Below, piece after piece: positions 7,533 to 14,868 of a DNA stretch of 18,090 nt (its first letter is position 1; every line of letters begins with the position of its first letter). The position numbers were made by a program, and so were the translations under genes. This DNA comes from Synergistaceae bacterium (GTDB lineage Bacteria > Synergistota > Synergistia > Synergistales > Synergistaceae): positions 1-18,090 of the forward strand of contig JAISQC010000034.1 of NCBI GenBank assembly GCA_031274465.1. Direction: 5' to 3'. Under the pieces are notes generated by a model. The model saw only the letters and a list, made by a program, of their open reading frames with translations, searched no databases and was not told the DNA's origin.

Positions 7533-8582
7533 ATGGAAAATTCCCCCACCGGCAGATGGAAAGCAGCGGTTCTCGCCCTGCTCGCCTGCAACCTGTGCGC
7601 CGCCTTCCTGTCTGTGGCATCGCTGAATGCCATAGCCGACAGCGCGCGGGCCGTCGGCTATGCCTGGATGCTCAAAGGCGAGAGCCAGCGGCTGATAAAA
7701 AAAGAGATAATGAAGTATCCCGACGAGGGCCTTGCCGACCGGCTCGACTCGGTGGTGGAAAGCCTGATTCCAGGCGGCGGCGACTTTAGCCCCGTTCAAA
7801 TCGAGGACGATGTTTTTTCGGGAAACATGCTGGAGGTTCGAAGCCGATGGCGCGAAATAAAGTCCGAAATAGCTCGGATGCGCGAAACTGGCGACCCATC
7901 CCGGCTTTACATGATGAGCGAGACGTTCTTTTACCTCGCCGACCGCACCGCCATGTCAGGTATGGCTCATTTGGAGGGGCTTCTGGACAGGGCGGCCGGC
8001 ATGGCGATGGTCAGGGAGATCGCTTTTGCATCGCTCGCGCTGTGCGGTTTTTTGATGTGGGCGCGCTCGCGCAGCGCGGCGCCCGGATTCGGCCCGAGTT
8101 CCGACAAGGAGCACTACGACGCCGAAATGCTGATGAACAACAGGGCGGGATGCGAACGCGAGATAAACCTCATCGCGGAAAATCCGCCGCCCGGGGATAC
8201 TACGGTGTTTTTATTCGCTTTCGCGGCGCCCGAAGATTCGGATGAAATTGACTGCCCCCCAGAAAGCGGGAACATAGCGGATTTGGGCCGCATCCTCAGG
8301 GAAGAGGGGGAAGCGTGGGGCTTCGTCGGGCGCTTCAGCGACCGGGAATTTCTCGCCATATTCAGGGATTGCGGCGAGGTAGAGGCTTCGGGTTTCATGG
8401 CTTCCATAAACGAGCGCGTGATATCCCATTACCTCATGCACTTCGGCGAATCCATGAAGACGAGCTTCATGGCCGGGCGCTGCACTGGAAACGCGTCCGA
8501 TATCGGAATACGCCGCATGGTGTGGGAGGCTGGGCGGAACATGCGAGCGAAAAAGCTCAAAAAGGCGGGCGATATGGCATGA
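7533..8582 (+). CDS. membrane sensor with PilJ-like N-terminal region and degenerate GGDEF domain
   Basis: 349 residues. The order is TM helix (about 10-35), a periplasmic helical region of ~130 residues, a second TM helix (about 160-182), then a C-terminal GGDEF-like domain. The first periplasmic helix (GESQRLIKKEI, then MKYPDEG) resembles the four-helix type-IV-pili/NIT sensor modules. In the C-terminal domain the position of the GGDEF signature reads S269-D-R-E-F273 within GRFSDREFLAIF, and the usual DxLTGLxNR entry is replaced by MLMNNRAGCE. A diguanylate cyclase activity is therefore unlikely; a binding or partner role is more probable. The ATG at 7533 has AAGGAG 8 nt upstream. The stop overlaps the next gene's start as ATGA, so the two proteins are probably made together. 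Confidence 0.75.
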   Translation: MENSPTGRWKAAVLALLACNLCAAFLSVASLNAIADSARAVGYAWMLKGESQRLIKKEIMKYPDEGLADRLDSVVESLIPGGGDFSPVQIEDDVFSGNMLEVRSRWREIKSEIARMRETGDPSRLYMMSETFFYLADRTAMSGMAHLEGLLDRAAGMAMVREIAFASLALCGFLMWARSRSAAPGFGPSSDKEHYDAEMLMNNRAGCEREINLIAENPPPGDTTVFLFAFAAPEDSDEIDCPPESGNIADLGRILREEGEAWGFVGRFSDREFLAIFRDCGEVEASGFMASINERVISHYLMHFGESMKTSFMAGRCTGNASDIGIRRMVWEAGRNMRAKKLKKAGDMA

Positions 8583-10741
8583 AGCGCAAAGAAACCCTGC
8601 TGTGCGCGGTCATAGCGCTTTTAGCGATCCTGTCCATCGGAATCTGGTTTCGTTTCACATCCGAGCTGATGGAGAGTTCGACGATAGAAGTGATAGGCAG
8701 CCAGATGAGGTCTGTGCGAAGCGACATCGCGAAAATGATTCACGAGGACGCGGTGTCGCTCAGAATATTGGCCATGTCGGAAAATTTTCGCGGCGCCTCG
8801 GACATGAGCGAGGCGGAAAAAGCCCTGCTGGAAGTGGAGCGGAGCCATCCGGACAGCTCGTTTGCCTTGATCGGCCCAGGCGGCTGGATATATAAATCAG
8901 ACGGGACCGAATATTCCGTCATCCAGTTTGAAGGGCTGTCGGAGTCGGGCGACGAATTCAAGGTGGCTGGCATTTACGACAAAACACGCGGAAGCGGCGG
9001 AATAGCGCTCATTGCGCGCACCTCCGCCGGATTTGAATGTTATCTTGCCGCCATCTTCACCATGGAGCGGCTCGGAGAGAGGATGGCTGAAGCTTTCAGA
9101 TGGCAGACGGGATATGTGGCGGTGTTCGACGACTTGAGCGACGGCGTCGCGTCGATGAGCGCCAGCGGGAAAGAGCTGGAAAACATCGAGGGGATAGTCT
9201 CGTCCGGGTTGTCCGATTTTCGGGATTCCGGGTCTGAGGAACTGATCGAGTCCTTTGAGGGAGGGTCGGAATACAGGGCATACATACGCCTCCGCGAACC
9301 TCCCGGCTGGATAGTCGGCGTTTATTTCCCCGGCACCCCGCTTTGGGAGCTTTTTTCGTCGATCCGCTGGGCGTCGCCGCTGTTCGCGGCATCCGTCACG
9401 GCTCTTTTTTGCGTCGCGACGGTCGCAGCCATGGCAATGCGGAGGGATGAGACGAAAATCGGCGGCTACGGGCCGCACGGCATCGACGGCCTCACAGGGC
9501 TCGGGAACGGCATGAGCATGTTGCCGATGTCCCGCGAGTTCATGAAGGGCAAAAACAAGGAAAATTACAGCGTCGTATGCGTCGACATCGTCTCATTCGA
9601 CAGATTTAACGCCATGTTCGGATACCAATCCGGCGACAAGCTGCTCTGCACCGTTGCCGGAGTGCTGCGCGAACGCTGTCATTGCGGAGTCAGGCTGAAC
9701 AGCGACGTGTTCGTGGCGATCGCGGAGTCAGGCGGCGAGTTCGTCGAAGATCTGAACCACAGGCTGAGCGAAGCGGTCGCCAATGAGTTCGGGCCGGAAT
9801 ATGTCCGCATGATTTCTTTCAAGTTCGGAGTGTGCAGGATTAAAAACGCCTCGATAACATCCGGCAGAAACGTCTTCGACGAAGCGCTGCTCGCGATGAA
9901 GGAAGCCAAAACCATGCCTGCGGCGAAAATCGTGGTGTATGACAACGACCTCGAGAGGAGAAAGCAATGGAAGCAAAACATAGAGAAGCAGATGCTGAAT
10001 GCCCTGCCCAACGATGAATTCGCCCTTTACATCCAGCCCAAATGGGAACTGTCCCTCGACCGCTGCTGCGGGGGGGAGGCGCTGGTGCGCTGGCTGTCGC
10101 CGGAACTCGGATTCCTCGCCCCCGACAGGTTCATACCGATTTTCGAGGAGAACCAATTCATCATCGAGGTGGATTTTTTCATGCTGTCAAAAGTTTTGAA
10201 GATGCTTCAGCGGGAAATTGACAGCGACGCGAAAGCCCGCCCCATTGCCGTCAACGTCTCAAAGGTGACGATGATGTTTCCGAACTACATCGACAGGCTT
10301 TCAAACACGATAGGAAAGTTTCGCGTGCCGAGCAGCCTCGTGGAGCTGGAGATAACGGAGAGCGCCCTTTCCGGAACGGATTACAGATCCGTCCGGTCTC
10401 TGATGCACGACATGAAGGACATGGGGTTTACCATAGCCATGGACGATTTCGGCGTCGGCTATTCGTCGTTCAACACGCTCCGGGAGCTGCCAGTGGACGT
10501 TTTGAAGATAGACAAGGAATTTCTCGACGACGCCACCGAATCGAAGAGGAGCCGTACTATAATAAAGAGCATCGTGGACATGGCGAAAAGCATCGGGATC
10601 AAAGTCGTCTGCGAGGGGATCGAAACCGCAAGCCAGTTGGATTTCCTGAAAAGCGTGGGCTGCGACTACGGTCAGGGGTATCTGTTCTCCGAGCCGGTCA
10701 CTTGTTATGAATTTGAGAAAAAATACGCAAAAGATGAATAA
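8579..10741 (+). CDS. membrane c-di-GMP phosphodiesterase: sensor, degenerate GGDEF, intact EAL
   Basis: 720 residues. Layout: TM (about 5-25), a ~240-residue periplasmic sensor region (Cache-like in size and placement), TM (about 262-287), GGDEF-like domain (about 300-440) and EAL domain (about 465-715). The GGDEF motif is N374-S-D-V-F378, so cyclase activity should be lost, although the DGLTGLGNG entry is kept. The EAL domain has the expected metal and catalytic residues: E500-A-L-V-R, N559 (NVSK), E591 (ELEITES), D622-D623 (MDDFGVGYSS), K643 (LKIDKEF), E679 (EGIET) and the QGYLFSEP motif. It should hydrolyse c-di-GMP to pGpG in the cytosol in response to an outside signal. The ATG at 8579 overlaps the previous stop; a longer frame upstream overlaps that gene by 260 bp and is not credible. 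Confidence 0.9.
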   Translation: MKRKETLLCAVIALLAILSIGIWFRFTSELMESSTIEVIGSQMRSVRSDIAKMIHEDAVSLRILAMSENFRGASDMSEAEKALLEVERSHPDSSFALIGPGGWIYKSDGTEYSVIQFEGLSESGDEFKVAGIYDKTRGSGGIALIARTSAGFECYLAAIFTMERLGERMAEAFRWQTGYVAVFDDLSDGVASMSASGKELENIEGIVSSGLSDFRDSGSEELIESFEGGSEYRAYIRLREPPGWIVGVYFPGTPLWELFSSIRWASPLFAASVTALFCVATVAAMAMRRDETKIGGYGPHGIDGLTGLGNGMSMLPMSREFMKGKNKENYSVVCVDIVSFDRFNAMFGYQSGDKLLCTVAGVLRERCHCGVRLNSDVFVAIAESGGEFVEDLNHRLSEAVANEFGPEYVRMISFKFGVCRIKNASITSGRNVFDEALLAMKEAKTMPAAKIVVYDNDLERRKQWKQNIEKQMLNALPNDEFALYIQPKWELSLDRCCGGEALVRWLSPELGFLAPDRFIPIFEENQFIIEVDFFMLSKVLKMLQREIDSDAKARPIAVNVSKVTMMFPNYIDRLSNTIGKFRVPSSLVELEITESALSGTDYRSVRSLMHDMKDMGFTIAMDDFGVGYSSFNTLRELPVDVLKIDKEFLDDATESKRSRTIIKSIVDMAKSIGIKVVCEGIETASQLDFLKSVGCDYGQGYLFSEPVTCYEFEKKYAKDE

Positions 10742-10752
10742 GTTTTTAACTA

Positions 10753-10770
10753 CATAATTCATTGATTATG
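10753..10770. repeat. AT-rich dyad over the putative citrate lyase promoter
   Basis: CATAAT (10753-10758) and ATTATG (10765-10770) form a 6-bp inverted repeat with a 6-nt gap. It begins 11 bp after the phosphodiesterase stop and covers the possible -35 box at 10762-10767. It could be an operator for the citDEF operon or, with the four T that follow, a poor terminator. Confidence 0.35.
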
Positions 10771-10791
10771 TTTTACAATAAATACTATATT
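10762..10791 (+). promoter_or_regulatory. possible sigma70 promoter of citDEF
   Basis: TTGATT (10762-10767), 18 bp, TATATT (10786-10791). Transcription would start near 10798, giving a ~97-nt leader that contains a possible imperfect stem (GCGGC/GCCGC, around 10798-10835). This is the best promoter-like pair in the 153-bp gap before citD. Confidence 0.45.
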
Positions 10792-10894
10792 TTTCAGCGG
10801 CGCGTCTTGCGAGTTTATTTTTCCCGGACGCCGCGCGAAGCCCTTGATTTAAGGACGAGGGGCGGGCGAATCACAATGACGAGGGGGCGGCAAT

Positions 10895-11182
10895 TTGGAA
10901 CCGGCGGACTTAAAAGCGGCTCAGGCGGGCACCTTGGAGTCGATGGACTGCCTCGTTACAATTACGGGGCCTGTCGAAGGCAGGGTCATCGAGATATCGG
11001 GAAATGCGGCCGCGAGGTTCAAAACCGCGATGGAGCGCAGGATCAACGACGTTCTAGACGGGTTCGGGAATTCTCCGACCGACATCAAGGTAGGTGTGCA
11101 GGATAACGGCGCGCTCGACATAGTGCTTGGGGCCAGAGTGGAGGCGGCATACGCTCGCTATATCGGGAGGGCCGGGCGATGA
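10895..11182 (+). CDS. citD: citrate lyase acyl carrier protein (gamma subunit)
   Basis: 95 residues, usual CitD size. CitD carries the 2'-(5''-phosphoribosyl)-3'-dephospho-CoA group on a serine; here the diagnostic AGTLESMD motif places it at S16. The later DKG-like segment appears as VQDNGALDIVLGARVEAAYARY, also typical of the C-terminus. In the complex, the acetyl-thioester on this arm is exchanged for citryl and then cleaved. Start is TTG at 10895 with GAGGGG 8 nt upstream. An ATG frame 5' of it in another frame is not supported. The stop overlaps citE as ATGA. Maturation needs CitC, CitX and CitG, none of which is in the window. Citramalate lyase has the same subunits and cannot be excluded. 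Confidence 0.93.
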   Translation: MEPADLKAAQAGTLESMDCLVTITGPVEGRVIEISGNAAARFKTAMERRINDVLDGFGNSPTDIKVGVQDNGALDIVLGARVEAAYARYIGRAGR

Positions 11183-12057
11183 GGCGCACGATGCTCTACC
11201 TTCCAGGCAACAACCCCAACATGCTGCTGCGAGGGCATCTTTTCGAACCAGACGGGCTCGTGATAGATTTGGAGGACTCGGTGTCGGCCGGCGAGAAGGA
11301 TTCAGCCCGCATTTTAGTGCGCGAGGTGCTGCGAAGGGGTGAATTCGGCGCCTGCGAGGTGACGGCGCGCATCAACGGGACGGACACCGAACACTGGCGG
11401 AAAGACGTGCAGGCCGTCGTTTCGTGCGGGGCATCGGGAGTGCGGGTTCCAAAGGTCGAAAGCCCGCAGACGGTGCGGGACCTCGATGAGGAGATATCCG
11501 GGGCTGAGGCCCAGGCTGGCATTCCACAGGGGAGCGTGAAGATATTCTGCCTTCTTGAAACGGCTTTCGGGGTGTGGAACGCGTACGACATCGCCAAGGC
11601 TTCTCCCAGGGTGACTGCCATAATTCCCGGAGGCGAGGACTTGGCCGCCGACCTTCGGACGAGCCGCAGCAGGGAGGGGACGGAACTGGAGTGGGTGAGG
11701 AGGATGCTCATAGTCGTCGCCCGCGCCGCAGGGGTTGACGCCCTCGACACCGTGTTCCCCCATGTGTCCGACGACGACGGTCTGAGGCGCGAGGCCAATT
11801 TCGTGAAGCAGCTCGGATACGACGGCAAGAGCGTCGTGCACCCAAACCAGATACCGATAATACACGAGGTTTATGCCCCAACCGAACGGGAGATCGACAA
11901 TGCGCGACGGATAGTCGAGGCGGCATCCGCCGCGCAAGCGCGCGGGCTAGGGGCGGTTTCGGTGGATGGGCGCATGATCGACGCGCCTGTCATACGGAGG
12001 GCGCGTTTTACGCTCGTGCGCGCCGGGCTGGCCTCCGATTCGGAAAGCAAGGGGTGA
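11179..12057 (+). CDS. citE: citrate lyase beta subunit (citryl-ACP lyase)
   Basis: 292 residues, full length. CitE splits citryl-S-ACP into oxaloacetate and acetyl-S-ACP using Mg2+. The family is clear from RRTMLYLPGNN at the N-terminus, DGLVIDLEDSV, VRVPKVES, the LLETAFG segment, GGEDLAADLRTSRS with metal-ligand acids, and KQLGYDGKSVVHPNQI near the C-terminus, the last being almost invariant in the CitE/HpcH aldolase family. Start ATG at 11179 overlaps the citD stop by 4 bp. The gene ends one base before the citF start, so the three subunits are made from one operon. Close homologues without citD/citF belong to other pathways; here the full set makes citrate (or citramalate) lyase the natural reading. 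Confidence 0.95.
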   Translation: MRRTMLYLPGNNPNMLLRGHLFEPDGLVIDLEDSVSAGEKDSARILVREVLRRGEFGACEVTARINGTDTEHWRKDVQAVVSCGASGVRVPKVESPQTVRDLDEEISGAEAQAGIPQGSVKIFCLLETAFGVWNAYDIAKASPRVTAIIPGGEDLAADLRTSRSREGTELEWVRRMLIVVARAAGVDALDTVFPHVSDDDGLRREANFVKQLGYDGKSVVHPNQIPIIHEVYAPTEREIDNARRIVEAASAAQARGLGAVSVDGRMIDAPVIRRARFTLVRAGLASDSESKG

Positions 12058-12058
12058 G

Positions 12059-13624
12059 ATGATGGAACGCAACGCGGTGAAACGCGAGATACCGTCGCGG
12101 ATAGACGGTTATGGCTACACATCCGAAAAATTGTTCGAGGGCGCGTTCGCGCGCAGGCCGTCGGGCTGCCACGCCGGGCCTCGCATCCGCGCCGCCGTCC
12201 CGGGGGTCGGGAGCAAGCTCGCCGGAGGCGTCCACGAGGCGATAATGGCGTCCGGCCTGAAGAGCGGCATGACGATATCGTTCCATCACCACCTGCGCAA
12301 CGGGGATTACGTGGTCAATCAGGTCATACAGGCGTGCGCGGAGCTGGGCATAAGCGACCTGACCATATTCCCAACGGCATTGTTCGATGTCCACAAGGCG
12401 ATAATCCCATACATAAAGAGCGGGGTGGTGGGCAGGATAATGGGTTCCGTCAACGGGGCGATCGGGAAGCTGGTCTCGGAGGGCGGGCTCGACGCTCCGG
12501 TAGTGCTGCGCAGCCACGGCGGAAGGCCCCGGGCGGTGATCTCGGGCGACGTACACATCGACGTGGCGTTCATAGCCGCTCCGACGGCCGATCGCGCGGG
12601 CAATATATCCGGGCAGATGGGGAGGTCAGCCTGCGGCTCCATAGGATACGCCTTTACGGACGCGCAGAACGCCGACGTCGTGGTGGCGATCACCGACAAC
12701 CTCCAGAGCTATCCAATTTCCCCGGTATCCATCCCAGGGGTTCACGTCGATCTCGTGGCCGTCACGGACAGCATCGGAGACCCTGCCGGGATAGTGTCGG
12801 GCACGACCAGGGTGACCAGGGACCCCATGCGCCTCCTGATAGCGAAATACGCTTCGCGCCTCATCGAGGCGTCGCCATATTTCATGGTCGGCATAAGCTT
12901 CCAGACCGGGGCCGGCGGCATACCGCTCGCAGTGACCGCTTTCATGAAGGAGGCGATGAAGAGGCGGGACATACGGGGTTCTTTCGGGCTGGGGGGCATT
13001 ACCGGATATTTCGTCGATCTCATGAAAGAAGGCCTTGTCCAGAAACTGATGGACGTCCAGTCGTTCGACCTCGACGCGGTCCATTCGATAGCCTCTGACC
13101 CGAACCACATAGAGATATCGGCGGATTGGTACGCGAACCCATGGAACTGCGGGGCGGCGGTGAACATGCTCGACGTCGTGATCCTTGGGGCGACGGAGGT
13201 GGACGTCGATTTCAACGCCAACGTCAACACCGAAGCCGACGGCGCCCTTCTGCACGGGATAGGCGGCCATCAGGACACCGCCGCCGGGGCGAAGCTGACT
13301 ATAATAGCCCAGCCTCTTATGCGGGGGCGCATACCGTGCGTTGTGGACCGCGTTCATACGGTTACTACGCCGGGCGAGGTGGTGGATGCCCTGGTGACGG
13401 AGTTCGGGGTCACGATCAACCCGCAGCGCAAAGACCTCGCAGACGCTTGCGCGGAGTTCGCGGCTTCGAGGGATATACCGCTGGTTCCGATAGACGAGCT
13501 TGCCGAGCGCGCTCGGCGCATGAGCGGGCCCATGGAGCCGATCCGGGTTTCCGACCGGGTGGTTGCCGTCGTCGAATGGCGCGACGGGACCGTGATAGAC
13601 GTAATCCGCCAGCTCGAAAAATAG
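12059..13624 (+). CDS. citF: citrate lyase alpha subunit (citrate:acetyl-ACP transferase)
   Basis: 521 residues. CitF transfers the ACP arm from acetate to citrate, forming citryl-S-ACP for CitE. Characteristic segments include GMTISFHHHLRNGDYVVN, SHGGRPR, GYAFTDAQNADVVVAIT, FGLGGITGYFVDLMKEG, DVQSFDLDAVHSIASDPN followed by HIEIS, GGHQDTAAGAKLTII, and the end RVVAVVEWRDGTVIDVIRQ. All match the CitF family over its whole length. Start: two tandem ATGs at 12059 and 12062; AAGGGG lies 4 and 7 nt upstream, slightly favouring 12062. One base separates the citE stop from 12059. No citX, citG, citC or citrate transporter follows; the next gene has its own promoter. Confidence 0.95.
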   Translation: MMERNAVKREIPSRIDGYGYTSEKLFEGAFARRPSGCHAGPRIRAAVPGVGSKLAGGVHEAIMASGLKSGMTISFHHHLRNGDYVVNQVIQACAELGISDLTIFPTALFDVHKAIIPYIKSGVVGRIMGSVNGAIGKLVSEGGLDAPVVLRSHGGRPRAVISGDVHIDVAFIAAPTADRAGNISGQMGRSACGSIGYAFTDAQNADVVVAITDNLQSYPISPVSIPGVHVDLVAVTDSIGDPAGIVSGTTRVTRDPMRLLIAKYASRLIEASPYFMVGISFQTGAGGIPLAVTAFMKEAMKRRDIRGSFGLGGITGYFVDLMKEGLVQKLMDVQSFDLDAVHSIASDPNHIEISADWYANPWNCGAAVNMLDVVILGATEVDVDFNANVNTEADGALLHGIGGHQDTAAGAKLTIIAQPLMRGRIPCVVDRVHTVTTPGEVVDALVTEFGVTINPQRKDLADACAEFAASRDIPLVPIDELAERARRMSGPMEPIRVSDRVVAVVEWRDGTVIDVIRQLEK

Positions 13625-13631
13625 TTTTTCG
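13615..13631 (+). repeat. perfect dyad at the citF stop codon, possible weak terminator
   Basis: CGAAAAA (13615-13621) and TTTTTCG (13625-13631) form a 7-bp perfect inverted repeat whose 3-nt loop is the citF stop codon TAG. The right arm supplies five T. The stem is AT-rich, so as a terminator it would be weak, but it sits exactly between the citF end and the next promoter. Confidence 0.35.
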
Positions 13632-13632
13632 C

Positions 13633-13661
13633 TTGACTTTGCCGCATCGGCGCACTAGAGT
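13633..13661 (+). promoter_or_regulatory. sigma70-type promoter before the small secreted protein and sirtuin
   Basis: TTGACT (13633-13638), exactly 17 bp, TAGAGT (13656-13661). This is one of the two best promoter matches in the window. Start of transcription is expected near 13668, about 27 bp before the start codon at 13695. It makes the downstream pair a transcription unit separate from citDEF. Confidence 0.65.
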
Positions 13662-13694
13662 TTGTGTGCCATACGAAAGGGGGAATGACGCGTC

Positions 13695-14120
13695 ATGTTG
13701 AAGCGTTGCGTTTTGGCGGGCGTGCTTGCGCTGTGCTTTCTTTCGGTATCGTTTGCAGAGGGCCCCGCCTGGCGGAGCGTGACCGAGCGGAGGGATTTTC
13801 CCATAGCGGACGAGGCCTCAGTGCTTGACAGGGCCTGTGAGGAGCTAAGAAGCGTATATGGCGCGGACCTCGACGCGGAAGCCCTGAAAAAAAACAAATC
13901 TTATATCAATTCCGTGAGGTCCGAAAAATACAAAGCGGAGATCATAACGGTCATGATCGAGGACCGTTCCGCCGGGGAACCCGACTGCTATTACGAGGTG
14001 GTGTTCGAAATGCCCGACATGACGCAGATCGGGGTGGGAGGCCTGTGGCTGAGCGATCCTTTGACCGAGCGCCTCGACTCCCTCATGGTCGAGCTTTACG
14101 ACGAAACTGATTTTGACTGA
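13695..14120 (+). CDS. small exported protein of unknown function
   Basis: 141 residues. A clear signal peptide begins the protein (LKRC, then VLAGVLALCFLSVSFAEG, cleavage probably after SFA), so the mature ~120-residue protein should be periplasmic or secreted. It is acidic and ends in Asp-rich LYDETDFD. No lipobox is seen at the cleavage site, no internal repeat, and only one Cys pair candidate. I do not recognise a family. ATG at 13695 has AGGGGG about 10 nt upstream; a nearer ATG at 13685 is out of frame. A promoter lies at 13633-13661. The sirtuin gene starts 13 bp after its stop, which suggests one transcript, though one product is exported and the other cytosolic. Confidence 0.75.
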   Translation: MLKRCVLAGVLALCFLSVSFAEGPAWRSVTERRDFPIADEASVLDRACEELRSVYGADLDAEALKKNKSYINSVRSEKYKAEIITVMIEDRSAGEPDCYYEVVFEMPDMTQIGVGGLWLSDPLTERLDSLMVELYDETDFD

Positions 14121-14133
14121 AGGGGGAGTGCGC

Positions 14134-14868
14134 ATGGGCGGCGAGGGCGCTTTGAAACAGCTTGCGCTGAGGATGAGGGAAACCCGCAACACCGTCGTAT
14201 TCACCGGGGCTGGGATGAGCACCGAATCGGGGCTGTCGGATTTTCGCTCCAAAGACGGGATTTGGAACGTCGAAGATCCCATGGAGCTGGCCACGGCCAC
14301 GGCGATGAGGGGAAATTACGATAAATTCCACGCTTTTTACTCCAGGCGTTTCAAACTTATGGGGGAAGCCCAGCCAAACGACGGGCACAGGATATTGGCC
14401 GAGCTGGAGCACAGAGGGCTCGTCACCTGCATAATAACCCAGAACATCGACGGCCTCCACCGCCGCGCTGGTTCCCGGAACATATACGAGCTTCACGGCT
14501 CGGTCGAGGGCGTGCGCTGCATGGAGTGCGGCTCTGGGGCTGGGCAGGAGGATTTCATCGAGCGCGTGCCATGCGCGTCGTGCGGGGGGAAGCTGCGCCC
14601 CGGCGTCGTCCTTTTCGGCGAGAGCCTGCCGGCGGACGCTTTGGACGCTTCGTGGGACGCGTCCGAGAAGGCCGGCGCCTTCATAGTCCTCGGCTCGTCG
14701 CTTAAAGTTTCGCCCGCGAACCAGATGCCTGCCATAGCCGGACGCGCAGGCGCGTTCGTCGCGATATGCAACCGCGACTCGACGCCCATGGATCACATCG
14801 CCGATTACAGGACGAGCGAAGGGATAGGGGAGTTTTTGGCGAAACTGAAGGCCGAGATCGGCGCCTGA
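14134..14868 (+). CDS. cobB: NAD-dependent protein deacylase, Sir2 family (CobB type)
   Basis: 244 residues. It removes acyl groups from lysines using NAD+, giving nicotinamide and O-acyl-ADP-ribose. Motifs: GAGMSTESGLSDFRS (25-39, NAD binding), TQNIDGLH (102-109), catalytic H121 in ELHGS, a structural zinc site C129/C132/C147/C150, and LGSSLKVSPAN (187-197). In the variable region there is Y69-S-R-R72, a Y-x-x-R arrangement like that used by SIRT5 and E. coli CobB for succinyl and malonyl groups, so a broad deacylase is possible. Start ATG 14134 has GGGGGAG 5 nt upstream; an earlier TTG or GTG is less favoured. The stop TGA directly abuts the stop of the convergent ABC-F gene. Confidence 0.93.
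   Translation: MGGEGALKQLALRMRETRNTVVFTGAGMSTESGLSDFRSKDGIWNVEDPMELATATAMRGNYDKFHAFYSRRFKLMGEAQPNDGHRILAELEHRGLVTCIITQNIDGLHRRAGSRNIYELHGSVEGVRCMECGSGAGQEDFIERVPCASCGGKLRPGVVLFGESLPADALDASWDASEKAGAFIVLGSSLKVSPANQMPAIAGRAGAFVAICNRDSTPMDHIADYRTSEGIGEFLAKLKAEIGA

Noticed and set aside
10762..11106. 114-codon frame overlapping citD on the same strand
   Set aside because: citD in the other frame has its serine attachment motif and a good ribosome site; this frame has none.
12334..13357. Long frames on both strands overlapping citF
   Set aside because: They have shadow composition (Arg/Gly/His rich) and citF is unambiguous across its full length.
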